Part shown: in pieces, positions 51,104-58,980 of the stretch
Layout of the letters: each line of letters starts with the position of its first letter
Position numbering within the stretch: the first letter of the stretch is position 1
NCBI GenBank assembly: GCA_014359885.1
Contig: JACIYN010000009.1
Location: forward strand, 1-60,664
From: Desulfacinum sp.
GTDB lineage: Bacteria; Desulfobacterota; Syntrophobacteria; Syntrophobacterales; DSM-9756
Length of the DNA stretch: 60,664 nucleotides
Direction: 5' to 3'
Position numbers and translations under genes: made by a program
Notes under the pieces: generated by a model
The model's database searches: none
What the model was told of the DNA's origin: nothing
Seen by the model: the letters and a program-made list of their open reading frames with translations, nothing else

Positions 51104-52514
51104 GGACGCCCGCCTCAGCCGTCGCCTCCTCCTTTTCGCCGGACGTTTCCCCCCACTGTCGAAGGATCCGCACAAGCCTTTGCCGGGCTTCGGACGTCAC
51201 AAGGTCGGGCTCGATACGCAGTTCGAACCCGGGGCCTCGATACGTCACCCGCCGGTCTCCGGCCGTCTTTCCCACGCTTTCCAGTACATAGCCTTGGATG
51301 GGATAATGGATCCCCTTGAGATGGAGCTCCCCCACTTCCCGGGCTGCCACCTTGTCGGCGATGAGGGCGTATGTGGCGCGGCTCATGAGGATCCGGCCGG
51401 GTTCGGCCTTTTCCTGAAGCCGGGCGGCGATGTTCACCTGGGAACCCATGGCCGTGTAGTTTAGCCACCGGTCGGAGCCGAAGCTTCCCAGGACGCACAC
51501 GCCCGTGTGGATCCCCATGCGCACCTGGAAAGAATAGGGATAGCCTTGGCGCCGCCATCGCTCGTTGAGTTCCTCCAGCTTCCGCTGCATGGCCAAGGCC
51601 ATGGCGGCGCAGCGATAGGCTCCCTCGGCCGGATCCATGTCGCCCGGAGCGCCGAAGAGCACCATCATGCCGTCGCCCAGGAGCTTGTCCACGGTGCCGC
51701 CGTGATCGAAGGCCGTGCGGATCATGGCGTCGAAGTAGTCGTTGAGCTGCTGGGCCATCTCTTCCGGTTCCATGGCGTCCGTCAGGGTGCTGAAGCGGCA
51801 GATGTCCGAGAAGAAGACGGTGATCTTTCTTCTTTGGTGTCGAAAGACGGCGTCCCCGTTCTCTCTGTTGAGGTGCTCCACCAGGGGGTCGCTCACAAAA
51901 AGGGAAAGCCGCTGGTTCAGCCGCGTGATCTCCCGGTCTTTTTCCCGCAGCTGGGCCAGGGAGGCCTTGAGATGCAGGGTCTGGGCGGCGAAGCGATCCA
52001 GCAGGAGGGCCAGGAAGATGCACACGGCCAGAAACGCCAGGGCCCGGATGACTTCACGGCCCATGTCCACCGGCTTCCCGCCCGAGGCCAAGGTCAACAA
52101 GGCCAGGTAGAGGACCATGTACCAGACGGCGGTGAGAAGAACGCCCCGGAAGCGGACCCGGCCGGCCAGGAAGAAGAGGCCCATGAGCCAGCCCACCAGC
52201 ATGAAATCCCGGGCGGTTCCCACGGCATAGTAGCCGTAGGCGGCCACCGGGGCGAAGAGCAGCCAGTTGGGAACCAGAACGAAGTGGGGATCGAAGGTCA
52301 GATGGCGGTCCCAGCGGAAGTGGAGGGCCAGGCAGGCCAGAAGGTGGGCCGTGGTGGCCGCGCCGAAAAAGACGATGAGCTGGCCCGGTTCGATGTCGCT
52401 GTATCCCATGTACTTGAGGACCGCGATCATCGCGATGGCCACCAGCCAGCCCAGGTAGGCCAGCCAGAGGGCCTGGACCTTCCGCGTTCGGTCGTCGGAA
52501 GCGGTCGCACCCAT
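51075..52514 (-). CDS. Membrane-bound class III adenylate/guanylate cyclase
   Basis: 479 residues. About six N-terminal membrane helices (20-185) lead by a coiled coil (LHLKASLAQLREKDREITRL) to a class III cyclase domain. Motifs are the metal Asp in VFFSDICRFSTLTD, DKLLGDGMMVLFGAPGD with the second Asp and a base-selecting Lys, and the transition-state Asn/Arg in VNIAARLQ. The usual Asp partner of the Lys is replaced: YTAMGSQVN has Ser where many have Asp, as in class IIIb-like enzymes. It probably makes cAMP. ATG 52514 has AAAGGAGGG upstream. Confidence 0.88.
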   Translation of the reverse strand: MGATASDDRTRKVQALWLAYLGWLVAIAMIAVLKYMGYSDIEPGQLIVFFGAATTAHLLACLALHFRWDRHLTFDPHFVLVPNWLLFAPVAAYGYYAVGTARDFMLVGWLMGLFFLAGRVRFRGVLLTAVWYMVLYLALLTLASGGKPVDMGREVIRALAFLAVCIFLALLLDRFAAQTLHLKASLAQLREKDREITRLNQRLSLFVSDPLVEHLNRENGDAVFRHQRRKITVFFSDICRFSTLTDAMEPEEMAQQLNDYFDAMIRTAFDHGGTVDKLLGDGMMVLFGAPGDMDPAEGAYRCAAMALAMQRKLEELNERWRRQGYPYSFQVRMGIHTGVCVLGSFGSDRWLNYTAMGSQVNIAARLQEKAEPGRILMSRATYALIADKVAAREVGELHLKGIHYPIQGYVLESVGKTAGDRRVTYRGPGFELRIEPDLVTSEARQRLVRILRQWGETSGEKEEATAEAGVPTAAPDRRS

Positions 52515-52734
52515 GCCCCCCTCCTTTCCCTGTCCATGCACCCCGGCGCCCCTGGTTCCGTCCGGCGGGTGAGTTGCAGGCGCCCTAGTGGGGTCCATGC
52601 GCGTTCATCGGCGGTTCTCCTTCCCATGAACGATCATGGCGTGACTCCGCCACCCCGCCGGGGTGAAAGAACCGGCACCGGGGCGCCTTCCGCCATGTGA
52701 GCGCATACCGCCCCGTGGGCGCTTTTTCCCCTCT

Positions 52735-52879
52735 GTGGGAGCGCCGCAAGGCGCGATGGGGTGGTGGCCGTACCGCCAGGAGATGGCCGGCCATCCCTTC
52801 CGCGGCTTTCGCCGCTCCCACAAGCGCTCCTTCGAACTTTCGAAGATCCTGCAACATACCGAACGTACAGTTCTTTCAT
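52735..52879 (+). repeat. Dispersed repeat family B, copy 3
   Basis: The best match to copy 1: GTGGGAGCGCCGCAAGGCGC, GATGGCCGGCCATCCC, GCGGCTTTCGCCGCTCCCAC and the tail TCCTGCAACATACCGAACG. It fills the 52515-52929 gap; no gene is seen. Confidence 0.8.
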
Positions 52880-52929
52880 GTAAAAAGGGCAGTGCTGGAA
52901 CGAAAAGGGCGGAGGCGCAATGGACGGGC

Positions 52930-54420
52930 TCAGCCGCCGGTCGTTTGGGCGCCGTTCCCGCCGGGGGGTTTTTCTTGACTTTCAGGCGTCCGCTTGGCCA
53001 CGGTGAAGACGACCTTCACCCGTTCCTGCTCCGGCGAGGCCAGCTTGAGCGAGGGAGGCGACACGATGATCGGCACGGACAGCTCTCCCGATTCCGTGAT
53101 GGTATCCAGGCGCACGGGGGTCGTGTAGAGCGTGTGGATATGGTCCAGGATCGTCTTTCCGCCCACCACCTGCACTTCGGAAGGAATAACCCGAACCTCG
53201 GTGAGAAGCAAATCGTCCGGCAGTCTTCCCGTCCAGTCCACCTGAACCGGCACGCTCTTGGTCCCGGGGATGTCCAGGACCACTTCCACCGTGGGGGGCG
53301 ACACCGCGTTGAAGAAAACACCCGGTGGGAGCTGAATGTTTTCCTGGTTGATGGCGAACACGTTCCGCCCCTCCTGGGCCTTGCTCAGGTCGATGCGCAC
53401 GTTGATCTGCTCGGGGCGCATGGACTTCACCAAGGCGCTGGACCCGTGGAGCTGCAAGTGCACCTTGTTGGCGGAGGTCTCCAGGATCTGATACTGGGCG
53501 GGGCGGTTCACGAACTCGATGGGAACGTCCAGGGCGATGAGGGTGTCGCGGCCCCGGGTGAAGCCGAACCAGACGGCGGTCATGATGACCAGGGAGAGAA
53601 AGGCGGCCAGGGTCAGCTTGCCCATTTCCCGGCGGCGGTAGTCGGGGTCCCCCTCGTGGCCCATGCCCAGGTGTTCCTCCAGAAGATGGACCACTTCTTC
53701 CGGCTTGGAAATGGGCCGGATCCAATTGTCCTTGGCCACGCTCACACGTCCCCGCTCTTCGGAGACCACCACCACCAGGGCGTCGCTTCGCTCGGCCAGA
53801 CCAGCCGCAGCCCGGTGGCGCGTTCCATAGAAGGTGGGCAGGTCCGCACGCTGGGACAGCGGAAGCAGCACCCCCACTTCCGTGATCTTGTCCCCTTCGA
53901 CGATGGCCGCACCGTCATGGACGGGGTTCTGAGGCCAGAAGATGCTCATGAGCATTTCCTGGGAAACCCTGCCGTCCCATGGGATGCCCCCGTGCACCAG
54001 CTCCCGAAGGTCCTCCTTGCCGGGAAAGACCACCAGGGCGCCCATGCGCTTTTTGCCCATCTGGAAGAAGGTGTCCGCCAGGACGTCCACGGGGGAGGTC
54101 TTCTCCATCAGGGGGGATCCCCACAGGAAGTTCTTGAGATTGCGGGCCTGGAGGGCCGTTCGGATCTCGTTTCGGAAGACCACGATGATGATGATGGCCG
54201 CCGCCGCCGTGATGGCCTGGAGCGCCCAACTGGTGAGGATGAGGCCCAGGGACGCGGCCACTTCCTGGATCACCCACAGCGAGGCAATGCCGGCCAGGAT
54301 CCGAAAGGCGTTGGTGTGGCGGAACAGCACATAGAGGCGAAAAAGGATGTAGCTGTTGACCAGGATGTCCACCAGATCCTGCCAGCGGATGGTGATGAGC
54401 ATGTCGAAGAAGTTTTCCAT
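52930..54420 (-). CDS. cdaA: Diadenylate cyclase CdaA fused to YbbR (CdaR-like) repeats
   Basis: 496 residues. Three N-terminal membrane helices (about 20-82) precede a DisA_N diadenylate cyclase domain with both catalytic motifs, DGA (169-171, in PVHDGAAIVEG) and RHR (201-203, in YGTRHRAAAGLAERSD). A further membrane helix (about 268-287) is followed by YbbR-type beta repeats (about 295-475) that would lie outside the membrane. It should make c-di-AMP from two ATP. In Firmicutes the YbbR regulator CdaR is a separate protein; here both are one chain. The upstream open frame is not used in this call because the first helix starts right after ATG 54420. Confidence 0.92.
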   Translation of the reverse strand: MENFFDMLITIRWQDLVDILVNSYILFRLYVLFRHTNAFRILAGIASLWVIQEVAASLGLILTSWALQAITAAAAIIIIVVFRNEIRTALQARNLKNFLWGSPLMEKTSPVDVLADTFFQMGKKRMGALVVFPGKEDLRELVHGGIPWDGRVSQEMLMSIFWPQNPVHDGAAIVEGDKITEVGVLLPLSQRADLPTFYGTRHRAAAGLAERSDALVVVVSEERGRVSVAKDNWIRPISKPEEVVHLLEEHLGMGHEGDPDYRRREMGKLTLAAFLSLVIMTAVWFGFTRGRDTLIALDVPIEFVNRPAQYQILETSANKVHLQLHGSSALVKSMRPEQINVRIDLSKAQEGRNVFAINQENIQLPPGVFFNAVSPPTVEVVLDIPGTKSVPVQVDWTGRLPDDLLLTEVRVIPSEVQVVGGKTILDHIHTLYTTPVRLDTITESGELSVPIIVSPPSLKLASPEQERVKVVFTVAKRTPESQEKPPGGNGAQTTGG

Positions 54421-54579
54421 GTCCGCCGCGTGTCCTGGAAACTTTTTCTCAACCCGCACGGGACTCGTTCCTTGAGGCCCGGCGCAATCCTCACTCGCCC
54501 TGGAGGCCTGCCCAACGATCAGGCATGGCGTGTCGCACATCGAAGGACGCTGCATGCCTTCCTGAAGAAGAACACGCCG

Positions 54580-54800
54580 GAGGGGCTTGCCCGAGAGCGG
54601 GCTTCCTTAATCAATCCACAAGGGACCCGACTTCTTTCGTAGCCGCGGGGCTTCAGCCCCGCGGGGAAGGGCCATCGTAACCCCTTGAAGTGACGAGCCG
54701 GATCCGATGGGCTATCCGGCGGTCGGTGGACCCTCCGCAGCCCTAAAGGGCTGCGCCACGAGAAAACCGGTGATCCCCGGCGTTCTCGGTCCGCCTCCTA
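54580..54800 (+). repeat. MITE-like repeat family C, copy 4
   Basis: Hairpins GCGGGGCTTCAGCCCCGC near 54646 and GCAGCCCTAAAGGGCTGC near 54738, with ends GCCCGAGAGCGG and CGTTCTCGGTCCGCCTCCTA. The 54421-54964 gap holds no gene. Confidence 0.75.
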
Positions 54801-54964
54801 CGGGTGAAGGACGATTCGCCCCCACAGCCGGGATGCCCGGTAAGCGCAACGCAATGTTTCGACCCGCGGCCACCCGCCGTCCCCGCCAAGGCCAGGAGCC
54901 TTGCGGGTGATACCCTCTGGGCGCCGGGGAGACTCGCGAACCGCCCCGGCGCCCGGAACGGAGG

Positions 54965-55417
54965 TCAGTCCGTGATGCTGAAGCGCAAAACCTTCAGGAT
55001 CCGCCCCTCGGCGTCCGTCACTTCCACCCGCCAGGGGCCCTTGTCCGTCTCTCGAAGCCGGATCAGGCTGTAGGTGGCCCAGCGGGGCGGGTAGAGCTTC
55101 AGGCGGATCTGGGTGGTCAGCTCGTCCCGGTGGAACCATCGGTGAAAGATCTGGGTCGGAGCCGACACCACGTCGAAGAGGGTGTAGCAAAAGACCCGCC
55201 CTTGGGATACGGGAAAGACTACGGCGCTGTTCACGGGAAGAAGGTTTTCCACCGCTTCGCACATGGTGGCCCTCGCAAGATGCAGCATCACCTCCCGGGT
55301 TTCCGCCTCCGCCGGAGCCTTGGGTGCCTCCTGGGCGTAAAGCCCCTCCGATGCCGCAAAAAGCAGAAGAAGGGCCAAACCCGAAAGGATGCCGATGTGG
55401 GACCTGGAAGGGGCCAT
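54965..55417 (-). CDS. Exported DUF2914-domain protein
   Basis: 150 residues. An N-terminal signal or anchor helix (IGILSGLALLLLFAASEGLY) is followed by a domain with ATMCEAVENLLPVNSAVVFP, GRVFCYTLFDVVSAPTQIFH, RWFHRDEL, WATYSLIRL and GPWRVEVTDAEGRILKVLRF. This pattern (Cys-Glu start, His-Arg-Trp centre, WRV end) is DUF2914. Its function is unknown; it would act outside the inner membrane. ATG 55417 is set at the signal peptide. Confidence 0.8.
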   Translation of the reverse strand: MAPSRSHIGILSGLALLLLFAASEGLYAQEAPKAPAEAETREVMLHLARATMCEAVENLLPVNSAVVFPVSQGRVFCYTLFDVVSAPTQIFHRWFHRDELTTQIRLKLYPPRWATYSLIRLRETDKGPWRVEVTDAEGRILKVLRFSITD

Positions 55418-55636
55418 CTGGAACGCACTCCTCGTCTTCGGGCGAACCGCCGCCGGTGCTCCCCTCGAGCAGTCTTGGAGCAGCACGGCTTGGGATGGGA
55501 TTCTCAGGCTTTGGATTCGCAAGTTTGCGGCTTCCGGCGAGTCGTCCCGGGAAGGACCATCTCCAAGGGAAAACCTACCCAGCAAAGATATCAAAAACTC
55601 TTAGGAAGTCAAATAATTAGTGTAAGGGTCCAGGGC

Positions 55637-56743
55637 CTACAAAGAGAGCAGGATCTGTTCGTAGAGGCGTGCGGCGGTCACCACGTGTTCGAAGGGCACG
55701 GACTCTTCCGGCGAGTGCGCCTTTTCCAAGAGCCCCGGACCGAACAGGATGGGCTTGACGCCGGCGGACCACAGCACGTTGGCATCGGAATGGCTCCGGA
55801 AAGGAACGGGTTCCCAACGGAGCTGGTTTTCTTCCCAGATGGTCTTCAGTTTCTGCACGAAGGCGCTCTTTTCGGGGATATCGTAGCCGGCGTGTATCTC
55901 CGTGAATCGCACCGCCGGTTGGAGGTTGGGATAGTCGGAGCGGAGCGCTTCCGTGATCTGCTCCAGCTCCAGGATGATCTCTCCCAGGGGGGCGGCGGGA
56001 GGCACGTGCAGGTCGAGCCAGGCCTCGCAATAGTCGGGAACCACAAAGCCGGCCGAAGACGTGCTCAGGTCCCGAATGTTGGTGATGACATCCGGCCGTT
56101 TTTCCTCCAAGTGGTGCAGGATCTTCAGAAGAAAGTGCAGAAGCCCCTCGGCGGGGTTGTCGGCACGCCTGGCCATGGAGGCATGCATGCGTTTTCCCCG
56201 GGTGACCGCCTGGACCTCCAGGTAGCCGTAGTGGCTCAGGCCTGCGGCCAGATTGGTGGGTTCCCCGATGATGGCCCAGGGAAAATGGTAGTCCCGCACC
56301 AGCCTTCGGGCGCCGTCGCCTTCCTCCTCTTCCCCCACCACCAGGGCCAGGGCCGCGGGGAGCCGCCGATCGCTCTTCCGGTAGGCCGACAGATAGGCTT
56401 CGATCATGGCCGCGCATCCGCCCTTCATGTCGGCCGCCCCCAGCCCGTAGATCTCGCCCGCCTCTTCCTCGAAGCCGAAATCTTCCAGGTCGTAGGCGGA
56501 AATGGTGTCCACGTGGCCGATGAGGGCCAGCTGGATGTCTTCTTCCGGCGGAACCACCAGGAGGTTGCAGCGCCGGTCGTCCACGGGTTGTCGGATCAGG
56601 GGAAGGTCGTAACGCTTGAGATAACCGTGGAGGTAGTCGATCACATCCTCTTCCTTGCCGGAGGGACTGTAGATGTTGATGAGTCGCTCCAGAAGGCGGC
56701 GAAGTCTTCGGGGATGGACGTTCGGCTGGTCGGCTTGGGGCAT
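55637..56743 (-). CDS. M20-family metallopeptidase (ArgE/DapE/ACY1-like)
   Basis: 368 residues. Metal-site motifs are ALIGHVDTISAYDLEDF, GLGAADMKGGCAAMIEAYL and LVVGEEEEGDGARRLV, with the central dimerisation domain from about residue 170 (YLEVQAVTRGKRMHASMA). It hydrolyses an N-acyl or peptide bond using one or two zinc ions. The specific substrate (acetylornithine, succinyl-DAP, dipeptide) is not evident, and no arg or dap genes are nearby. GGAG lies 7 bases before the ATG. It is likely co-transcribed with the GNAT gene 40 bases upstream. Confidence 0.87.
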   Translation of the reverse strand: MPQADQPNVHPRRLRRLLERLINIYSPSGKEEDVIDYLHGYLKRYDLPLIRQPVDDRRCNLLVVPPEEDIQLALIGHVDTISAYDLEDFGFEEEAGEIYGLGAADMKGGCAAMIEAYLSAYRKSDRRLPAALALVVGEEEEGDGARRLVRDYHFPWAIIGEPTNLAAGLSHYGYLEVQAVTRGKRMHASMARRADNPAEGLLHFLLKILHHLEEKRPDVITNIRDLSTSSAGFVVPDYCEAWLDLHVPPAAPLGEIILELEQITEALRSDYPNLQPAVRFTEIHAGYDIPEKSAFVQKLKTIWEENQLRWEPVPFRSHSDANVLWSAGVKPILFGPGLLEKAHSPEESVPFEHVVTAARLYEQILLSL

Positions 56744-56783
56744 GGGCGGCTCCGTCGTGTGCTTCGGGGGTCGGTTTCCGGGA

Positions 56784-57302
56784 TCATCCTTCCTTGACAG
56801 ATCGTTTCTTGCGCTCGCTCAGATTGAGGCTCAGATAGATGTGTTCCTTGGGATTGGAAAAGCCCATCTTCTTGAAAAAGGCCAGGGCCGATTCGTTGTC
56901 CGCCTCGGAGTCCACGAAGATGATGCGGACACCTTCTTCCAACGTGGCGTTCTTGAAGTGCTCGAAGAGCCTTTCCGCCACGCCGGTTCCCTGGAGGTCC
57001 GGACGCACGCCCAGCCACACCAGGTGGGCGTATTTCCAGGCCGAACGCGGCTTGGAGATGGTCGTGCCCAGCGCAAATCCCACGATGGTATCGTCCATTT
57101 CCGCCACGAAACAGTATTCCGATTCGCTGAGGTAGTAGGAGGCCACCTCGTAGGAGTCCCATGTCCGATAAAGGTTGGGCACGGTGTCCGCCGTGAAGAG
57201 TTCCTCCCCCAGGTGGAAGACCTTGGGAAGATCATCGATTTCCATGTGGCGGATGGTGACCGCGGGGCGTCTTTTCTTTCCGGTGCATCTTTTCTGGGGC
57301 AT
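56784..57302 (-). CDS. GNAT-family N-acetyltransferase
   Basis: 172 residues. TIRHMEIDDLPKVFHLGEEL starts the GNAT fold. The acetyl-CoA loop is LGVRPDLQGTGVAERLFEHF, and DSEADNESALAFFKKMGFSN is the C-terminal conserved segment. It transfers an acetyl group to an amine of a small molecule or protein; RimI-like candidates look similar. A basic N-terminus (PQKRCTGKKRRP) precedes the fold. It is divergent from the alaC leader, and its upstream region may share regulatory DNA with that promoter. Confidence 0.87.
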   Translation of the reverse strand: MPQKRCTGKKRRPAVTIRHMEIDDLPKVFHLGEELFTADTVPNLYRTWDSYEVASYYLSESEYCFVAEMDDTIVGFALGTTISKPRSAWKYAHLVWLGVRPDLQGTGVAERLFEHFKNATLEEGVRIIFVDSEADNESALAFFKKMGFSNPKEHIYLSLNLSERKKRSVKEG

Positions 57303-57399
57303 GGGGTGAACGAAATCCTCCTGATTTGTTTGATGTTCGTGATCTTTCCTTATCCATTGCCGTCCATCGGGTCAACATGAGACTTGGTGCGCGAAATGT

Positions 57400-57428
57400 T
57401 TGACACGGGGCGAGATTCTCCGTAGATT
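57400..57428 (+). promoter_or_regulatory. Sigma-70-type promoter of the alaC leader
   Basis: TTGACA (57400-57405), exactly 17 bases, TAGATT (57423-57428). A transcript would start about 57435, just before the leader ribosome site. Confidence 0.75.
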
Positions 57429-57448
57429 GGCCATGAAGGAGAAAAAAG

Positions 57449-57517
57449 ATGAGCCGCACGAGCACCTTGCGTGCAGCGGCCGCCGCGACCGGTTCAGCCC
57501 TGGCGGCGGCGCGCTGA
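57449..57517 (+). CDS. Alanine-rich leader peptide (attenuator)
   Basis: A 22-residue ORF from ATG to TGA with AAGGAG 7 bases upstream. Nine residues are alanine: 9-13, 17 and 19-21. It lies between a strong promoter and a terminator in front of alaC, the glutamate-pyruvate aminotransferase gene. This is the arrangement of an amino-acid-specific attenuator that would sense charged tRNA-Ala. GCG/GCC-rich codons are common in this genome, but five consecutive Ala codons plus AAA at the end of a leader before alaC are hard to see as chance. Confidence 0.8.
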   Translation: MSRTSTLRAAAAATGSALAAAR

Positions 57518-57538
57518 TCCAACATCCCAGTTGCCGAA

Positions 57539-57609
57539 CGCCACGGGCTGATGCTCGGCCCGCGGCGTTTTCCCTTTAAACCCCGGGCCGAAAAGGCCCG
57601 GGGTTTTTT
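57539..57609 (+). terminator. alaC attenuator: competing stems and terminator
   Basis: The terminator stem is CCCCGGGCC (57581-57589) with GGCCCGGGG (57595-57603), then six T. The upstream hairpin is CGCCACGGGC (57539-57548) with GCCCGCGGCG (57558-57567), one mismatch. CGGCCCG (57556-57562) is perfectly complementary to CGGGCCG (57584-57590), so the upstream hairpin's 3' arm can act as antiterminator. Leader bases 57495-57504 (CAGCCCTGGC) can pair with GCCACGGGCTG (57540-57550) with one bulge. Confidence 0.85.
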
Positions 57610-57642
57610 GTTCGGCCTTCCGTTTTAGCTAGGGAGGACGCC

Positions 57643-58881
57643 ATGAAAGAGGAGAGCATCATTCGATTTGCCGACCGCATGAACCAGCTGCCCCCGTATC
57701 TCTTCGGAATGATCAACAAGATGAAGATGGAAAAGCGGTGGCGGGGGGACGACGTGATCGACCTGGGCATGGGCAATCCCATTGATCCGGCTCCCGAGAC
57801 GGTCACGGAGAAGCTCTGCGAGGTGGTTCGGGACCCCAAGAGTCATCGCTATCCCGTGGCCACGGGACTACGAAACCTTCGCCGGGAGATCGCCAAGGCC
57901 TACGAACGGGACTACGGTGTGACACTGGACGGCGACCGGGAGGTTCTGTGCACCATCGGATCCAAGGAAGGTCTGTCGCACCTGTGCCTGGCTCTCATCG
58001 GCCCGGGGGATACGGTGCTCGTCCCGGCACCCGCCTTTCCCATCCACATCTACGCGGCGGTGATCGCCGGCGGGCAGGTGATCCGCATTCCCATGGCCTC
58101 CCCGGAAGAGCTCCTGCGCCGGGTGGACGATATCTGCCGGAGCCTGGTGCCCAAGCCCAAGCTCCTCATGTTGAACTTTCCCCACAACCCCACGGCGGAG
58201 CTGGCCACCCTGGACGTCTTCCGAGAAGCCGTTTCCCTGGCCAAGAAACACCGATTCATGATTGTCCACGATTTCGCCTACTCCAAGATCACCTTCGACG
58301 GGTACCGGGCGCCCAGCTTCCTGGAGGTCCCGGGGGCGCGGGACGTGGGCGTGGAGTTCGGGTCCTTTTCCAAGTCCTACAACATGGCCGGATGGCGCTT
58401 GGGCTACTGCGTGGGCAACGAGGAAATCATCAGGGGCCTGGCCCAGATCAAGGGCTACTACGACTATGGGATTTTTTCCGCCATCCAAATCGCCGGCATC
58501 GTGGCCCTGCGGGACTGCGAAGAGGACGTGCGACGCCAGGCGGCCATCTACCAGCAACGCCGCGACGTCTTGTGCAGCGGGCTTGAGCGGCTGGGCTGGG
58601 ATGTCACGCCTCCCAAGGCCGGGATGTTCGTCTGGGTGCGGATGCCCGAGGCCTTGCGCCCCATGGGTTCCATGAAGTTCGCCCTGGAGCTCATGGAAAG
58701 GGGCCATGTGGCCGTGGCGCCGGGCATCGGCTTCGGCGAGGAGGGCGAAGGTTATCTTCGCCTGGCCCTGGTGGAAAACGAACACCGCATCCGCCAGGCT
58801 CTTCGGCAGATGCGGCGCTCCATTCAGGAAATGTGCGACGAAGGGCTGGCTCCTCCCATGAAGATGGCCGCCGCCCGTTGA
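57643..58881 (+). CDS. alaC: Glutamate-pyruvate (alanine) aminotransferase
   Basis: 412 residues, a fold-type I PLP aminotransferase. The cofactor lysine is in SFSKSYNMAGWRLGYCVGNE. Further AlaC-like blocks are VIDLGMGNPIDPAPETV, LNFPHNPTAE, YQQRRDVLCSGLERLGWDV, MGSMKFALELMERGHVAVAP and PGIGFGEEGEGYLRLALVEN. These resemble enterobacterial AlaC closely along the length. It makes alanine from pyruvate and glutamate. GGGAGGA lies 6 bases before the ATG. The alanine-rich leader upstream supports the assignment and implies induction when alanine is limiting. Confidence 0.9.
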   Translation: MKEESIIRFADRMNQLPPYLFGMINKMKMEKRWRGDDVIDLGMGNPIDPAPETVTEKLCEVVRDPKSHRYPVATGLRNLRREIAKAYERDYGVTLDGDREVLCTIGSKEGLSHLCLALIGPGDTVLVPAPAFPIHIYAAVIAGGQVIRIPMASPEELLRRVDDICRSLVPKPKLLMLNFPHNPTAELATLDVFREAVSLAKKHRFMIVHDFAYSKITFDGYRAPSFLEVPGARDVGVEFGSFSKSYNMAGWRLGYCVGNEEIIRGLAQIKGYYDYGIFSAIQIAGIVALRDCEEDVRRQAAIYQQRRDVLCSGLERLGWDVTPPKAGMFVWVRMPEALRPMGSMKFALELMERGHVAVAPGIGFGEEGEGYLRLALVENEHRIRQALRQMRRSIQEMCDEGLAPPMKMAAAR

Positions 58882-58916
58882 TAGGAGACCCGACCTCGTT
58901 CCGTTCGTGCCCACGG

Positions 58917-58949
58917 CCTGTAGGGGCGAATAATCATTCGCCCCTACAG
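58917..58949. repeat. Palindromic repeat family A, copy near alaC 3' end
   Basis: CCTGTAGGGGCGAAT, spacer, and complement ending CCCCTACAG, 35 bases after the alaC stop. Confidence 0.85.
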
Positions 58950-58980
58950 AGGCCTGTCCGTGGATGGAGTCTGCTGAACC

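Noticed and set aside
51215..51240. CAGTTCGAACCCGGG, resembling a tRNA T-arm
   Set aside because: It lies inside the cyclase gene and no acceptor, D or anticodon arms can be placed around it.
57539..57571. The hairpin CGCCACGGGC/GCCCGCGGCG followed by TTTT as an independent terminator of the Ala leader
   Set aside because: Its T run is only four long and interrupted by C, and its 3' arm is better explained as the antiterminator strand; it is listed as part of the attenuator.
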